A DNA stretch of 53,275 nucleotides from the NCBI GenBank assembly GCA_026988435.1, contig JALSLH010000046.1, positions 1 to 53,275 on the forward strand. The letters are read 5' to 3'. A model generated the notes under the pieces. The model did no database searches. It worked only from the letters and a program-made list of their open reading frames with translations, and was not told where the DNA came from. The position numbers and the translations under genes are program-made. This document shows positions 45,706 through 53,143 of the stretch, one piece after another. This DNA comes from Methylophaga sp. Its GTDB lineage: Bacteria; Pseudomonadota; Gammaproteobacteria; Nitrosococcales; Methylophagaceae. How positions within the stretch are numbered: the first letter of the stretch is position 1; each line of letters starts with the position of its first letter.

Positions 45706-45987
45706 TTAATTTCGATAAATTGTTTCAATCAAATGAAAGCCAAATTTTGTTTTAACAGGTCCATGGACTTTCAGAACGGGCTTTTTGAACACTACATTAT
45801 CGAAAGCTTTCAGCATAGTGCCTTGGCGAAACTCTCCCAATTCACCACCTTTTTTGGCTGATGATTTACACAAAGAATGTTTTTTAGCTAGCTTGGAAAA
45901 GTCCTTTCCATCAGCTAATTGTTGTTTGATTTTCTCTGCTTCATCTTTAGTTTTCACCAAAATATGTCGTGCACATGCTGTCGCCAC
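45706..45987 (-). CDS. Second parvulin-type peptidyl-prolyl isomerase
   Basis: A 93-residue PpiC-like protein, a paralogue of the one at 16653-16934 with the same length and motif order: ARHILVKTKDEAE, FSKLAKKHSLCKSSAKKGGELGEF and KTKFGFHLIE. It is richer in lysine than its paralogue. The GTG start overlaps the stop of the DUF1499 gene (TAGTG). It probably forms an operon with the DUF1499 gene and the metal-binding gene upstream. Confidence 0.9.
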   Translation of the reverse strand: MATACARHILVKTKDEAEKIKQQLADGKDFSKLAKKHSLCKSSAKKGGELGEFRQGTMLKAFDNVVFKKPVLKVHGPVKTKFGFHLIETIYRN

Positions 45988-46460
45988 TAGTTTACTTCCT
46001 CAATTCTTTGTTGATACAACTGTTTGAGCAATTCTACGCGCTTTTTATTGACGCCCATATCACTATGTCCAACGCGTGATGCTGAACGAATATGGATGAG
46101 ATTATGCTTGTTATCGAATCTAATTTCTAAATCATCAATAAAACCAAAAATAGTTGATGAAAATGTGGCGGCTAGGTAATCAGCATGCTCAGATTGCAGT
46201 ATTCCACCCATTTTATCAATAATCTCTTTTATATCGAGTAGAGCAGAGCTTGTGTTTTGAGTGATTTTAATAGGGCTAATATAATGCTTATTATCGTCTT
46301 TGTGTTCACTGCAAACACAATTAGGCTTATCAGGGCAGATGGTTAGCTTGTTTTCAATCAAACCAAGCGGTTTTCCTTGTTTAGATGCGGCGCCTTGTAT
46401 AAAGAACCAGACAATAACTGCGATAATAATGCAGGATAAAATAATGAAAAATATTTTCAT
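45987..46460 (-). CDS. DUF1499 family protein
   Basis: A 157-residue protein with an N-terminal membrane anchor (about 4-25) and a DUF1499 domain. Motifs: CPDKPNCVCSEHKDD, IISP-like ISPIKI, ATFSSTIFGFIDDLEIRFD and IRSASRVGHSDMGVNKKRVELL. SASRxGxxDxGxNxxR is the family hallmark. It overlaps the parvulin gene by one base. Function unknown; relatives are envelope or chloroplast proteins. Confidence 0.9.
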   Translation of the reverse strand: MKIFFIILSCIIIAVIVWFFIQGAASKQGKPLGLIENKLTICPDKPNCVCSEHKDDNKHYISPIKITQNTSSALLDIKEIIDKMGGILQSEHADYLAATFSSTIFGFIDDLEIRFDNKHNLIHIRSASRVGHSDMGVNKKRVELLKQLYQQRIEEVN

Positions 46461-46475
46461 AAAACTTATTCCTGC

Positions 46476-46751
46476 TTAACTGACCTTACCAATTGCACAG
46501 CTCACCACCGATTTAGCTTTTTCTTTTAATGCCGTCATGCCTTCAACAGAGCCTTGTTCTGGATAGCCCATGGCAAACAGTGCATCTATATAAATATCAC
46601 GGTTAGATTCATTTTCAGTTTCAATAGTGACAACTTGATCGTCAATTGCTATTTCAACATTTTCAACGCCATCTAACGACATTAATTTCTTCGTAATAGT
46701 GTTAGCACAACCACCACAGCGAATATTTTCTACTTCAATACTTATCTTCAT
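46476..46751 (-). CDS. Heavy-metal-associated (HMA) domain protein
   Basis: A 91-residue protein from the ATG at 46751, which follows AAAGGTAAA; an upstream ATG at 46772 is less likely. It holds a ferredoxin-like HMA fold with the metal-binding motif RCGGCANTI, then GVENVEIAIDDQVVTIE. A C-terminal extension (about 65-91) with one Cys is unusual for simple CopZ-type chaperones. It is probably a copper or other soft-metal chaperone. It leads the DUF1499-parvulin transcript. Confidence 0.85.
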   Translation of the reverse strand: MKISIEVENIRCGGCANTITKKLMSLDGVENVEIAIDDQVVTIETENESNRDIYIDALFAMGYPEQGSVEGMTALKEKAKSVVSCAIGKVS

Positions 46752-46879
46752 GAGTTTACCTTTCATATTCAATACGATAATTATATACCCGTGAGTATTA
46801 TAATTCCTAAAAGGAAATTTGCCTGATATATTAGAGACAAAAACATGGTAAGCTTCGTAACTAAATCAAGGAGAAAATA

Positions 46880-47536
46880 ATGGCTGAATTTTATAGTGAA
46901 TCTCACCGCAAGCTACAAGAAGAATTTGAAACCACTGCGTTAGCCGATCGCTTAACCGAAGTGATTATTTCAGAAGAAATCGCAGATGACGCCAAAGACT
47001 TTATTGAAAGTCGGCCCATGTTTTTTCTCTCGACCATTGATCAAAATGGGCAGCCAACGTGCTCTTATAAAGGCGGTGCGCCCGGCTTTGTTAAGGTTGT
47101 CGATGAAACTACGATTGCTTTTCCATCGTATGACGGTAATGGTATGTTTTACTCATTAGGAAATATGCGAGAAACATCAAAAGTAGGGATCTTGTTTATT
47201 GATTTTGAAACACCACATCGTATACGTTTTCACGGCACAGCAACCGTTTCTAGTGATGATCCGTTGATGTCGGAATATAAAGAAGCAGAGTTAATTGTAC
47301 GCGTTAAACTGACAAAAATGTGGATTAATTGCCCGCGCTATATACATAAATATGAACTCAAAGAATTATCACATTATGTGCCCGGTCAAAAAGATAAAAC
47401 GCCGTTTGCAGGCTGGAAACGCATTGACCTCATGCAAGATGCGCTTGCCCCTAAAGATCAAGGCCGCCCAGAGCAAGAAGGCGGCATTATCACCATTGAA
47501 GAATGGATTGGAGATGTACAAAAAGGTGAAGGATAA
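46880..47536 (+). CDS. Pyridoxamine 5'-phosphate oxidase family FMN-binding protein
   Basis: A 218-residue protein with a split-barrel FMN fold: DFIESRPMFFLSTIDQNGQPTCSYKGGAPGFVKV, then FPSYDGNGMFYSLGNMRETSKVGILFIDF and RIRFHGTATV. These are the HugZ-independent PPOX subgroup motifs. CAAGGAGAAAATA is a strong ribosome site. It likely acts as a flavin-dependent reductase or oxidase; the substrate is unknown. Its stop is directly adjacent to the convergent lipoprotein gene. Confidence 0.88.
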   Translation: MAEFYSESHRKLQEEFETTALADRLTEVIISEEIADDAKDFIESRPMFFLSTIDQNGQPTCSYKGGAPGFVKVVDETTIAFPSYDGNGMFYSLGNMRETSKVGILFIDFETPHRIRFHGTATVSSDDPLMSEYKEAELIVRVKLTKMWINCPRYIHKYELKELSHYVPGQKDKTPFAGWKRIDLMQDALAPKDQGRPEQEGGIITIEEWIGDVQKGEG

Positions 47537-47884
47537 CTACATCTCAGCAATAGCGATCACACTTTCTTCACATTGCATTTGTTTGAGCTCATCATCATCA
47601 AGATTGGCATAAAAACTATTGCTTTGAGGAAAGGATGAAAAAATCGTCATGTGTTTATATTTCTCACTAAACTGATTTTCTACATCAAGGGTGTTGTAAT
47701 CTTTATCGATATACACCAAAAAACCGGGAACAGCTTGATTATCATCTGAATCGACAACAATAGGCGCATCACATACAAAAGTGTCGTTTAGCGTCACCAT
47801 GTTAACAGCACCATTTTTATCAGTGCAACCGCCTACAACTGCGTAAAAACCTAGTATAACGAGTATTGAAAATATACTTTTCAT
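47537..47884 (-). CDS. Small lipoprotein, unknown
   Basis: A 115-residue protein with a signal peptide and lipobox VGGC (Cys near residue 20). The mature part is acidic with two more cysteines (TFVCDAP and KQMQCEES). No family was recognised. The stop abuts the convergent PPOX gene with no spacer. An AGGG-like site precedes the ATG. Confidence 0.65.
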   Translation of the reverse strand: MKSIFSILVILGFYAVVGGCTDKNGAVNMVTLNDTFVCDAPIVVDSDDNQAVPGFLVYIDKDYNTLDVENQFSEKYKHMTIFSSFPQSNSFYANLDDDELKQMQCEESVIAIAEM

Positions 47885-47956
47885 TTTGCACCCTCCAGTG
47901 ATTTCTTAGAGTGTTGCAATTCTTGTTCCATTCCATTTTAATTTGTCCACCCGCGG

Positions 47957-48706
47957 CTACCGCAAAGTTCTGCTAAATAAGTTCAATGCTAATTGATAAG
48001 CTAGTGTGGCGGTTTGGCCATCATAACGACCATCATCTTGTTCATCACGCATAAAGGCATGCGCTGCATTAAATTCATGCCATGTAAAGGTGATATCCGT
48101 TGCATTGAGTGCTGTATAAATTTTAGCAAGGCCGTCAGCGGGCACATGATTATCTTGCTTACCCCAAATCATGCATAGCTCGCCTTTAATATCATCCAAG
48201 CGTTCCATACTGTGTTGTCCCGGTGCATTTGGAATCACTTGAACATGTAAATCAGTGGCATAAAAACAAGCCGTGCCTTTTACCTCTGGTTGCAAAGCAG
48301 CACGAAATGCAAGGTGACCACCAATGCAAAAACCCATCGCACCAATATGACCATTACACCAGTCTTGTTGCTGTGCAAAGTCAATTAATGCCGCATTATC
48401 CGTATCATAACCCTGCACATCTTTAGTGTGTTTATCGTCATTACCTTTTTCACGCCCTGCATCGTCATAGCCCAACACCGTACCAATTGGGTTCAACTCA
48501 TGAAACACCTCAGGCACCAACACGGCATAACCGTGGCTCGCCATTAACTTAGCCGCACGTTCAATCGGTCCCGTTTGTTGAAAAATTTCAGAATAAAACA
48601 AAATAACAGGATAACTCGCATCCGCATCAACATCGGGACGGTGAATATAAGTACGCATCACACCTGTTGGTGTATCAATATCAGTAAAATGGCTTTGTAT
48701 GTTCAT
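47957..48706 (-). CDS. Dienelactone hydrolase family protein
   Basis: A 249-residue alpha/beta hydrolase. The nucleophile elbow GFCIGGH places Cys at the active site as in dienelactone hydrolase. Asp is in WGKQDNHVP and His in NAAHAFMRDE. PVILFYSEIFQQTG matches the conserved N-terminal loop. The enzyme may hydrolyse small lactones or esters. No aromatic-degradation genes accompany it. Confidence 0.92.
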   Translation of the reverse strand: MNIQSHFTDIDTPTGVMRTYIHRPDVDADASYPVILFYSEIFQQTGPIERAAKLMASHGYAVLVPEVFHELNPIGTVLGYDDAGREKGNDDKHTKDVQGYDTDNAALIDFAQQQDWCNGHIGAMGFCIGGHLAFRAALQPEVKGTACFYATDLHVQVIPNAPGQHSMERLDDIKGELCMIWGKQDNHVPADGLAKIYTALNATDITFTWHEFNAAHAFMRDEQDDGRYDGQTATLAYQLALNLFSRTLR

Positions 48707-48768
48707 ATTTTTATAACTCGTTTAATTATTTATGACTAAAGGTTCAAGGGTTAAAATGGGCTGAAAAA

Positions 48769-49512
48769 CTATGGATCAAAAGCAGCTTTCACTAACATTT
48801 CTTCATATTTGTTTACTTCTTCTTCAAAAAAAATGTAGATTTCATCGATAGAAACATCAAGTTTAATAGAGTTAAAACCTGGGTCATTACTATCAAGTGG
48901 CACATTGCCAATCAGTATCTCGAGCGCGGCATGCGCTTGCTGTTCATCTTTATCATCAACCATAATGATTGAATCAATAATGTCTTTTACCGTGTAACCG
49001 TGATCGCGAATAAGCACCATTAAATCAAATAAGTCTCGTGATTTAACACGATCAGACAGGACCACCGCTTTAGATTTGAACAAACTATCTAAATCAACAA
49101 TATTAAAAGCAGCTTGATAATCAATTACGGACGTATTTTTAAAATAATGATTTCGAGACGTGCCGCCTTTGCTCATCACGCCAAAGCTCACTTTTACACC
49201 GTCAATAAGATATTCACGAATATAGTCTTCAATATTATAGCCGTTAATTCTTGCTTGGGAAATTTGCGAAGACGTTAACGTACTGTGCACTGAATGCGTT
49301 TTCTTTAACATCCTTATTAAGTTATCTACTTCAACGGGTAGCTTCTTTTCAAAGTAAAAGAAATCAAGATCTTCACTCAAGCGATGCCCGATCAACAAAG
49401 TTAATGCCGTTCCACCCATTAACGTTGCACCCGTCGCCTTCATAGCTTCACTTGAAGATAAGAATTCAAACATTACACGCGTATCATGGGGCAATAACTG
49501 AGTATTAAGATC
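48769..49512 (-). CDS. AbiEii/AbiGii-type nucleotidyltransferase (putative toxin)
   Basis: A 247-residue protein starting at the ATG at 49512, which overlaps the upstream gene by 8 bp. GGTALTLLIGHRLSEDLDFFY (residues about 34-54) is the nucleotidyltransferase motif of AbiEii and related toxins, with D49 and D51 as metal ligands. LDSLFKSKAVVLSDRVKSRDLFDL is the second family block, containing the KxxxxxxRxKxRDxxD-type lysine. Such toxins pyrophosphorylate tRNA or act in abortive infection. Paired with a zinc-ribbon protein, it looks like a toxin-antitoxin or solitary defence module. Confidence 0.85.
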   Translation of the reverse strand, partial: DLNTQLLPHDTRVMFEFLSSSEAMKATGATLMGGTALTLLIGHRLSEDLDFFYFEKKLPVEVDNLIRMLKKTHSVHSTLTSSQISQARINGYNIEDYIREYLIDGVKVSFGVMSKGGTSRNHYFKNTSVIDYQAAFNIVDLDSLFKSKAVVLSDRVKSRDLFDLMVLIRDHGYTVKDIIDSIIMVDDKDEQQAHAALEILIGNVPLDSNDPGFNSIKLDVSIDEIYIFFEEEVNKYEEMLVKAAFDP

Positions 49513-49915
49513 CATTGACAACCTGACACACATTATTATATTGCCGCTGAGCAATTTTAAGCGTCAGCGTATCAGCAATATTAGGTATTGACCTACCGAC
49601 ACGTTCAAGACCAAAATGATTGGCAGTACGCGCAATATCTTTGATGTTACCGCCTTCCAATACACGTAAAATAAAGGTATCAGCATCAATATTAATATTG
49701 CTCCAATCATAAGGTGAACTCAGCCCTAACTCTTTAGAAAGTGCAAGCTCCCTAACAATAGGGTTGTGTGCTTTTGATCGATTATATTTGGCTTTTTGAC
49801 GGCATCGATTAGAGCAATACTTCGCTATTTTAACGCCTTGAAAGGCGTGCGAACACGAAGGACAGACTTTGTCATACTGCCTTCTTTGTGCTGATAATTG
49901 AGCGCCACTATTCAT
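49505..49915 (-). CDS. Zinc-ribbon protein, putative partner/antitoxin of the nucleotidyltransferase
   Basis: A 136-residue protein. The N-terminus has a treble-clef-like zinc site C18-x2-C21...C34-x3-C38, followed by a basic stretch (RQKAKYNRSK). The middle (DADTFILRVLEGGNIKDIARTANHFGLERV) looks like a small helical DNA- or protein-binding unit. It overlaps the toxin-like gene. AGGA lies before the ATG. Its position upstream of the toxin matches antitoxin order, but this zinc-ribbon type differs from classical AbiEi winged-helix antitoxins. The family is not firmly recognised. Confidence 0.7.
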   Translation of the reverse strand: MNSGAQLSAQRRQYDKVCPSCSHAFQGVKIAKYCSNRCRQKAKYNRSKAHNPIVRELALSKELGLSSPYDWSNINIDADTFILRVLEGGNIKDIARTANHFGLERVGRSIPNIADTLTLKIAQRQYNNVCQVVNGS

Positions 49916-49941
49916 TCTGTAGTCCTGTTCGACATGACTCT

Positions 49942-49969
49942 ATTTTACATGGAAACGCTTATGTGTCAA
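49942..49969 (-). promoter_or_regulatory. sigma70-type promoter of the zinc-ribbon/AbiEii pair
   Basis: On the minus strand TTGACA (49964-49969) and TAAAAT (49942-49947) are separated by 16 bp. Transcription would begin near 49935, about 20 bases before the ATG at 49915. This is the best promoter match noted in the window. Confidence 0.6.
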
Positions 49970-50015
49970 TTTGCGAGTTATATGGAGGCCGTGTTTTGGA
50001 TGTTAATACTATGAT

Positions 50016-50336
50016 CTAAGTGAAATTGGTTTCCATTACCTCCACAATAACGGCTTCAGTGACTTGGACAAGTTCATATTCTGAAGATGAGTAAATTTCA
50101 CCTTCCTTATTACCCAACGCTATGTCTACAGCATCAGGCTTATCATCATGGAGCAGGATAACGACCTTTTTATCAAGCGCAATACAATCAATCGTAATCG
50201 CATCCGCTTCTATCCCTTGCTTACGTAAGGTTTTATCCATTATTCCCATTAATGTGCCAATATTATCAAATTTACTAGAGAACAGATCATTTGCCCTAGC
50301 GACCACTTCTGATAAATCTTGTAGTTTCTGCTTCAT
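50016..50336 (-). CDS. Small soluble protein, unknown
   Basis: A 106-residue protein with an N-terminal helix (about 1-35), then alternating strands (DAITIDCIALDKKVVILLHDDKPDAVDIALG). No family was recognised, although the pattern resembles small accessory proteins of unknown function in marine gammaproteobacteria. The stop lies 100 bp after the TA-like operon start. It is 21 bp downstream of the cupin gene on the same strand, so they may be co-transcribed. Confidence 0.55.
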   Translation of the reverse strand: MKQKLQDLSEVVARANDLFSSKFDNIGTLMGIMDKTLRKQGIEADAITIDCIALDKKVVILLHDDKPDAVDIALGNKEGEIYSSSEYELVQVTEAVIVEVMETNFT

Positions 50337-50357
50337 TTAATGATTGAGGCGAGAATG

Positions 50358-50708
50358 TTATTTGAAGATTGATTTAAGAGTATTCGACCAAATAGTCAAA
50401 CGGTTAAAAAAGCATTTAACAAATTTACCATCAATATGTTTATATTGCTTTTTAAGTGGTTTTTTCACTTCCCAGCTACCTTTAAAGCCATTTGGAAACA
50501 CTACTAAATCACCCGCCTTAAAACTAACAACAGGGCTGCCATCTTCAGGCGTCATTTCACATTCACCCTCTAAAATAAGCGCTGTTTCGGTAGTCACAAA
50601 CTCCCAAGGGAATACAGACACCTCTTTTTGCCACGTCGGCCAGTTAGCCGTACCCAATTTTTTTAAAAGTGCTTCGCTTGGGTTACTATCAACGGTAATT
50701 TCTTTCAT
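50358..50708 (-). CDS. Cupin_3 domain protein with C-terminal extension
   Basis: A 116-residue single-domain cupin like ureidoglycine-aminohydrolase-type small cupins: TANWPTWQKEVSVFPWEFVTTETALILEGECEMTPEDG, then VSFKAGDLVVFPNGFKGSWEVKKPLKKQYKH. The metal-binding histidines of the motif are partly replaced, as is common in this subgroup. About 22 residues after KKQYKH are extra relative to the 92-residue paralogue at 51670, which could reflect a lost stop codon. Function is unknown. Confidence 0.85.
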   Translation of the reverse strand: MKEITVDSNPSEALLKKLGTANWPTWQKEVSVFPWEFVTTETALILEGECEMTPEDGSPVVSFKAGDLVVFPNGFKGSWEVKKPLKKQYKHIDGKFVKCFFNRLTIWSNTLKSIFK

Positions 50709-50897
50709 GTTATTCCTAAAAATTAGATTTGTTGCCCAATATCAAAATGACTTGGGACGATTAGTTATTATTCATAGCATTTTACCATATTGATGCATTC
50801 TCTCCTGAAATCAAACTGATTAAAGTCAATCAAGTGGATAGCCCCTTTGCTATAATATTATTAACAAAGTTCTACACTTTAATTTAAAGAGTTCAAC

Positions 50898-51380
50898 ATG
50901 AGTATTTTAGTATTACAACTCATTATCAAACAATGGGACAAAAGCCAGCGAACACAACAACACGCTGATGAAAGAGCTAAAATAGCAAGTCACTACCCAA
51001 TCAATTTTCCACCTGCGCGTTATACCTCTGATAAACAATGTGTCATTGACTTACAGGGTGATGATCTACTCAAAAATAGACTGTGTTATTCACAACCAAG
51101 TAATAACACAATACAGATTGATCGCTTTCAAGTTAGTATTAACAACAACGAGCTTGTATATCGTAATAGCCTGTCAGATCCTGACCCTACCGCGACCAGA
51201 ATAGGTTCATTAGAGTCAAAATGGATCCAATGCAAATATAATTGGCGATACAGCGTATACGAAGGTGGGCTTTATTATTGGTTATATGAAGAAGTGACAC
51301 TCAACGCGATAGCTGTAAACACCTTTGATCAAAACATATTTTTAAGCGCTAAGCCTAAGTGTATTATATTGAATGGATAA
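50898..51380 (+). CDS. Unknown protein, 160 residues
   Basis: No family recognised. The first 11 residues are hydrophobic (SILVLQLIIKQW) but short for a signal peptide. The body is polar and rich in Tyr and Trp (KWIQCKYNWRYSVYEGGLYYWLYEEVTLNA) with three or four cysteines. It stands alone between the two cupin genes. The ATG at 50898 follows AAGAGTT, a weak site. It might be a small lipocalin- or beta-sandwich-type protein; this is a guess. Confidence 0.5.
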   Translation: MSILVLQLIIKQWDKSQRTQQHADERAKIASHYPINFPPARYTSDKQCVIDLQGDDLLKNRLCYSQPSNNTIQIDRFQVSINNNELVYRNSLSDPDPTATRIGSLESKWIQCKYNWRYSVYEGGLYYWLYEEVTLNAIAVNTFDQNIFLSAKPKCIILNG

Positions 51381-51447
51381 CAGTACCGTTGGTTGATTTC
51401 TTTTGAGCGAGCAAAAGGAGTTAATTTAAAAGTTCTCATTGTTTGCA

Positions 51448-51480
51448 TAGATTCCGGCTAAGCTTGTGCTCAGCATGACT
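51448..51480. repeat. REP-like repeat half-unit
   Basis: GATTCCGGCTAAGCTTGTGC followed by TCAGCATGACT. This matches the right half of the repeat at 52491-52567, where AAGCTTGTGCTCAGC recurs. It lies in the 289-bp gap before the second cupin gene, which otherwise holds only a weak CTCAC/GTGAG palindrome at about 51587. Confidence 0.6.
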
Positions 51481-51669
51481 GGGTAAGCCTACCGAAACGA
51501 AGTAACCGCAGGATCAATGACGAAAAACAAACAAGCTTCTCTTCTCCGGGGTTCAGCTTAATGAAGTTTCTGTTATTATTCCCGCTCTCACATTTTATGG
51601 TGAGGCTTCGCACTAACAGCGATAAAGATTTTGTATCTATTTTACTAACAACAACAGAGTAGGGATGTT

Positions 51670-51948
51670 ATGCCAGAAATTATCATTGAAAAAAATGTAA
51701 GTGAAGAAAAATTAAAAGAATTAGGCGTTTCAAGCTGGAATATCTGGGACTGCCCAGTATCTGAGTTTCGTCTTGATTTTGACGATAAAAACGAACGCTC
51801 ATATATTTTAGAAGGCGAAATTGTTGTCACTCCAGATGGTGGTGAGCCAGTGACCATCGTACCGGGTGATTATGTTATCTTCCCCGACGGCTTAAAAAGC
51901 GTTTGGCAAGTAACCAAAACATTGAAAAAGCATTATCAGCATTTCTAA
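51670..51948 (+). CDS. Cupin_3 domain protein
   Basis: A 92-residue cupin, paralogous to the one at 50358-50708: VSSWNIWDCPVSEFRLDFDDKNERSYILEGEIVVTPDGG and IVPGDYVIFPDGLKSVWQVTKTLKKHYQ. This is the usual size and ends at the expected place. The two cupins are divergent and flank an unknown gene. A UUCG-loop terminator follows immediately, so the gene is monocistronic. Confidence 0.88.
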   Translation: MPEIIIEKNVSEEKLKELGVSSWNIWDCPVSEFRLDFDDKNERSYILEGEIVVTPDGGEPVTIVPGDYVIFPDGLKSVWQVTKTLKKHYQHF

Positions 51949-51955
51949 CGTGATT

Positions 51956-51978
51956 AAGGCATCTTCGGATGCCTTTTT
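51956..51978 (+). terminator. Rho-independent terminator with UUCG loop
   Basis: AAGGCATC and GATGCCTT form an 8-bp stem closed by TTCG, followed by a run of T. It lies 8 bp after the cupin stop and is the most canonical terminator in the window. Confidence 0.92.
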
Positions 51979-52049
51979 ACCAAAACAGTTCCAGCGCTTT
52001 TCAACAAAAAAAGACAATTTAAATTAAACAACAAATTGAGAGACTAATA

Positions 52050-52340
52050 ATGAGTGAAAATTCACCTGCTACAAAGACATTTCAACAACGTGCTGATGAG
52101 TTTATTGCCGTTGCAAACCAGCAAGTGCCAGAGTGTTCGGTAGATGATGTTAATACATCAATTATATTTTCTGCCGCGCGTTTTAATGCGTTTAGCGTAG
52201 CCCGTTCAGTTGATAGTGCTGAGAAGTTGCAAGCAGAGAAAGCAGAAGCGATACAATACTTCACACAACGCTACGCAGAGATGTTTGAGCAAAATATAGA
52301 TGAATATATTTCACGTTTTGATCGTTATTCACAAACATAA
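52050..52340 (+). CDS. DUF3144 family protein
   Basis: A 96-residue soluble protein. FQQRADEFIAVANQQ, VNTSIIFSAARFNAFSVARS and AIQYFTQRYAEMFEQNIDEYI are the hallmarks of DUF3144, a small helical family of unknown function in gammaproteobacteria. GAGAGACTAATA upstream is a weak ribosome site. It stands alone between a terminator and repeats. Confidence 0.85.
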   Translation: MSENSPATKTFQQRADEFIAVANQQVPECSVDDVNTSIIFSAARFNAFSVARSVDSAEKLQAEKAEAIQYFTQRYAEMFEQNIDEYISRFDRYSQT

Positions 52341-52490
52341 TCTGATCTTAGAAATTTAGAATATCAGGCCTGTTTTTAGCAGTGCTAACTAAAGGCGGCA
52401 GGTCAGGGCAAGAGCATTATAAAAAACAACAAGCTAGTTTATCCTCAAATAACTTGGAAAGTCATTAACTCTTAGCCCTATACTAAATAA

Positions 52491-52567
52491 GCCGTCATTC
52501 CGGCATGTTTTTAGCCGGAATCTAGGTCAATTGGAGTAGATCCCGGCTAAGCTTGTGCTCAGCTTGA
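52491..52567. repeat. REP-like palindromic repeat
   Basis: ATTCCGGC (52497-52504) and GCCGGAAT (52514-52521) form a perfect 8-bp stem with a 9-nt loop. A second half-unit, TCCCGGCTAAGCTTGTGCTC, follows. The last codons and stop of the rlmF remnant lie inside this repeat, so repeat insertion probably replaced the native rlmF end. Confidence 0.7.
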
Positions 52568-53064
52568 CTTACCTTTTAAGTGGCGCTGTTCTTTTTTGAT
52601 AAACGTCCAAGCGATAAAGCGACTCACTTTTTGCCCCTGTGCCATGTCGATGGTTTTCACCTCAACGGCTTTAACTTTATCTAACATTTTATAAAGTGGG
52701 GCGAGGTTATCCTTTTTTGACACCAGAGAGCTAAACCACAGACACTGGTTGGCAAACTCTACGCTCTGAGCAATCATGGTAGCGATAAACTTCACCTCAC
52801 CACCGGGGCACCAAAGTTCGGCATTCTGACCACCGAAATTAAGTTTATTTTGCTGGACTTTGCCAAGGTTTTTCCACTTTCGCTGTGTGCCTTTTTTTGC
52901 GGCCTCAGCCGAGGAATGAAAAGGTGGGTTGCACAGGGTGAGATGGAAAAAATCGTTCGAGCCTATCACGCCTCTAAATATATCCTCGGGCGTTTTTTGT
53001 AACTTGAGTTTGATATTCAGTTTGTTGAACTGGCAAATATGCTTTGCCACTTTGATGGCCACAG
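52559..53064 (-). pseudogene. rlmF: rlmF (23S rRNA m6A1618 methyltransferase), 5' part removed by IS end
   Basis: About 167 C-terminal residues remain of a roughly 300-residue enzyme. The remnant starts near VAIKVAKHICQFNKLNIKL and includes the catalytic motif LCNPPFHSSAEAAKKG, LNFGGQNAELWCPGGEVKFI and MAQGQKVSRFIAWTF. The SAM-binding N-terminal half is missing. Upstream, coding similarity stops at 53064, where an IS-like end (TGGACTTCCCAGATTTC) begins. An ATG at 53083 in the IS sequence can open a frame but adds non-native residues. The protein is almost certainly inactive. Confidence 0.88.
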
Positions 53065-53143
53065 TGGACTTCCCAGATTTCATTAGACAGTCTGTAATTC
53101 CGAAAAGTACGCCTCCTCAAATTTAGCAGGTGAAACACCGCCT
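53065..53143 (-). mobile_element. Remnant right end of an IS3-family-like element
   Basis: On the minus strand a frame reads THTGGVSPAKFEEAYFSELQ then TV and a stop at about 53085, like the C-terminal end of IS3-family OrfB proteins (…SPxxFExxYFxxLETV). It is followed by an end-like sequence, TGGACTTCCCAGATTTC on the plus strand (53065-53081), joined to rlmF. The rest of that element is absent, apparently replaced by the next element. The boundary near 53143 is approximate. Confidence 0.55.

Noticed and set aside
46784..46794. TATACCCGTGA, resembling the left end of the mobile element
   Set aside because: Only 11 bp match, in AT-rich sequence, and similarity ends at once (GTATTATAATT). Too short to call a solo end.
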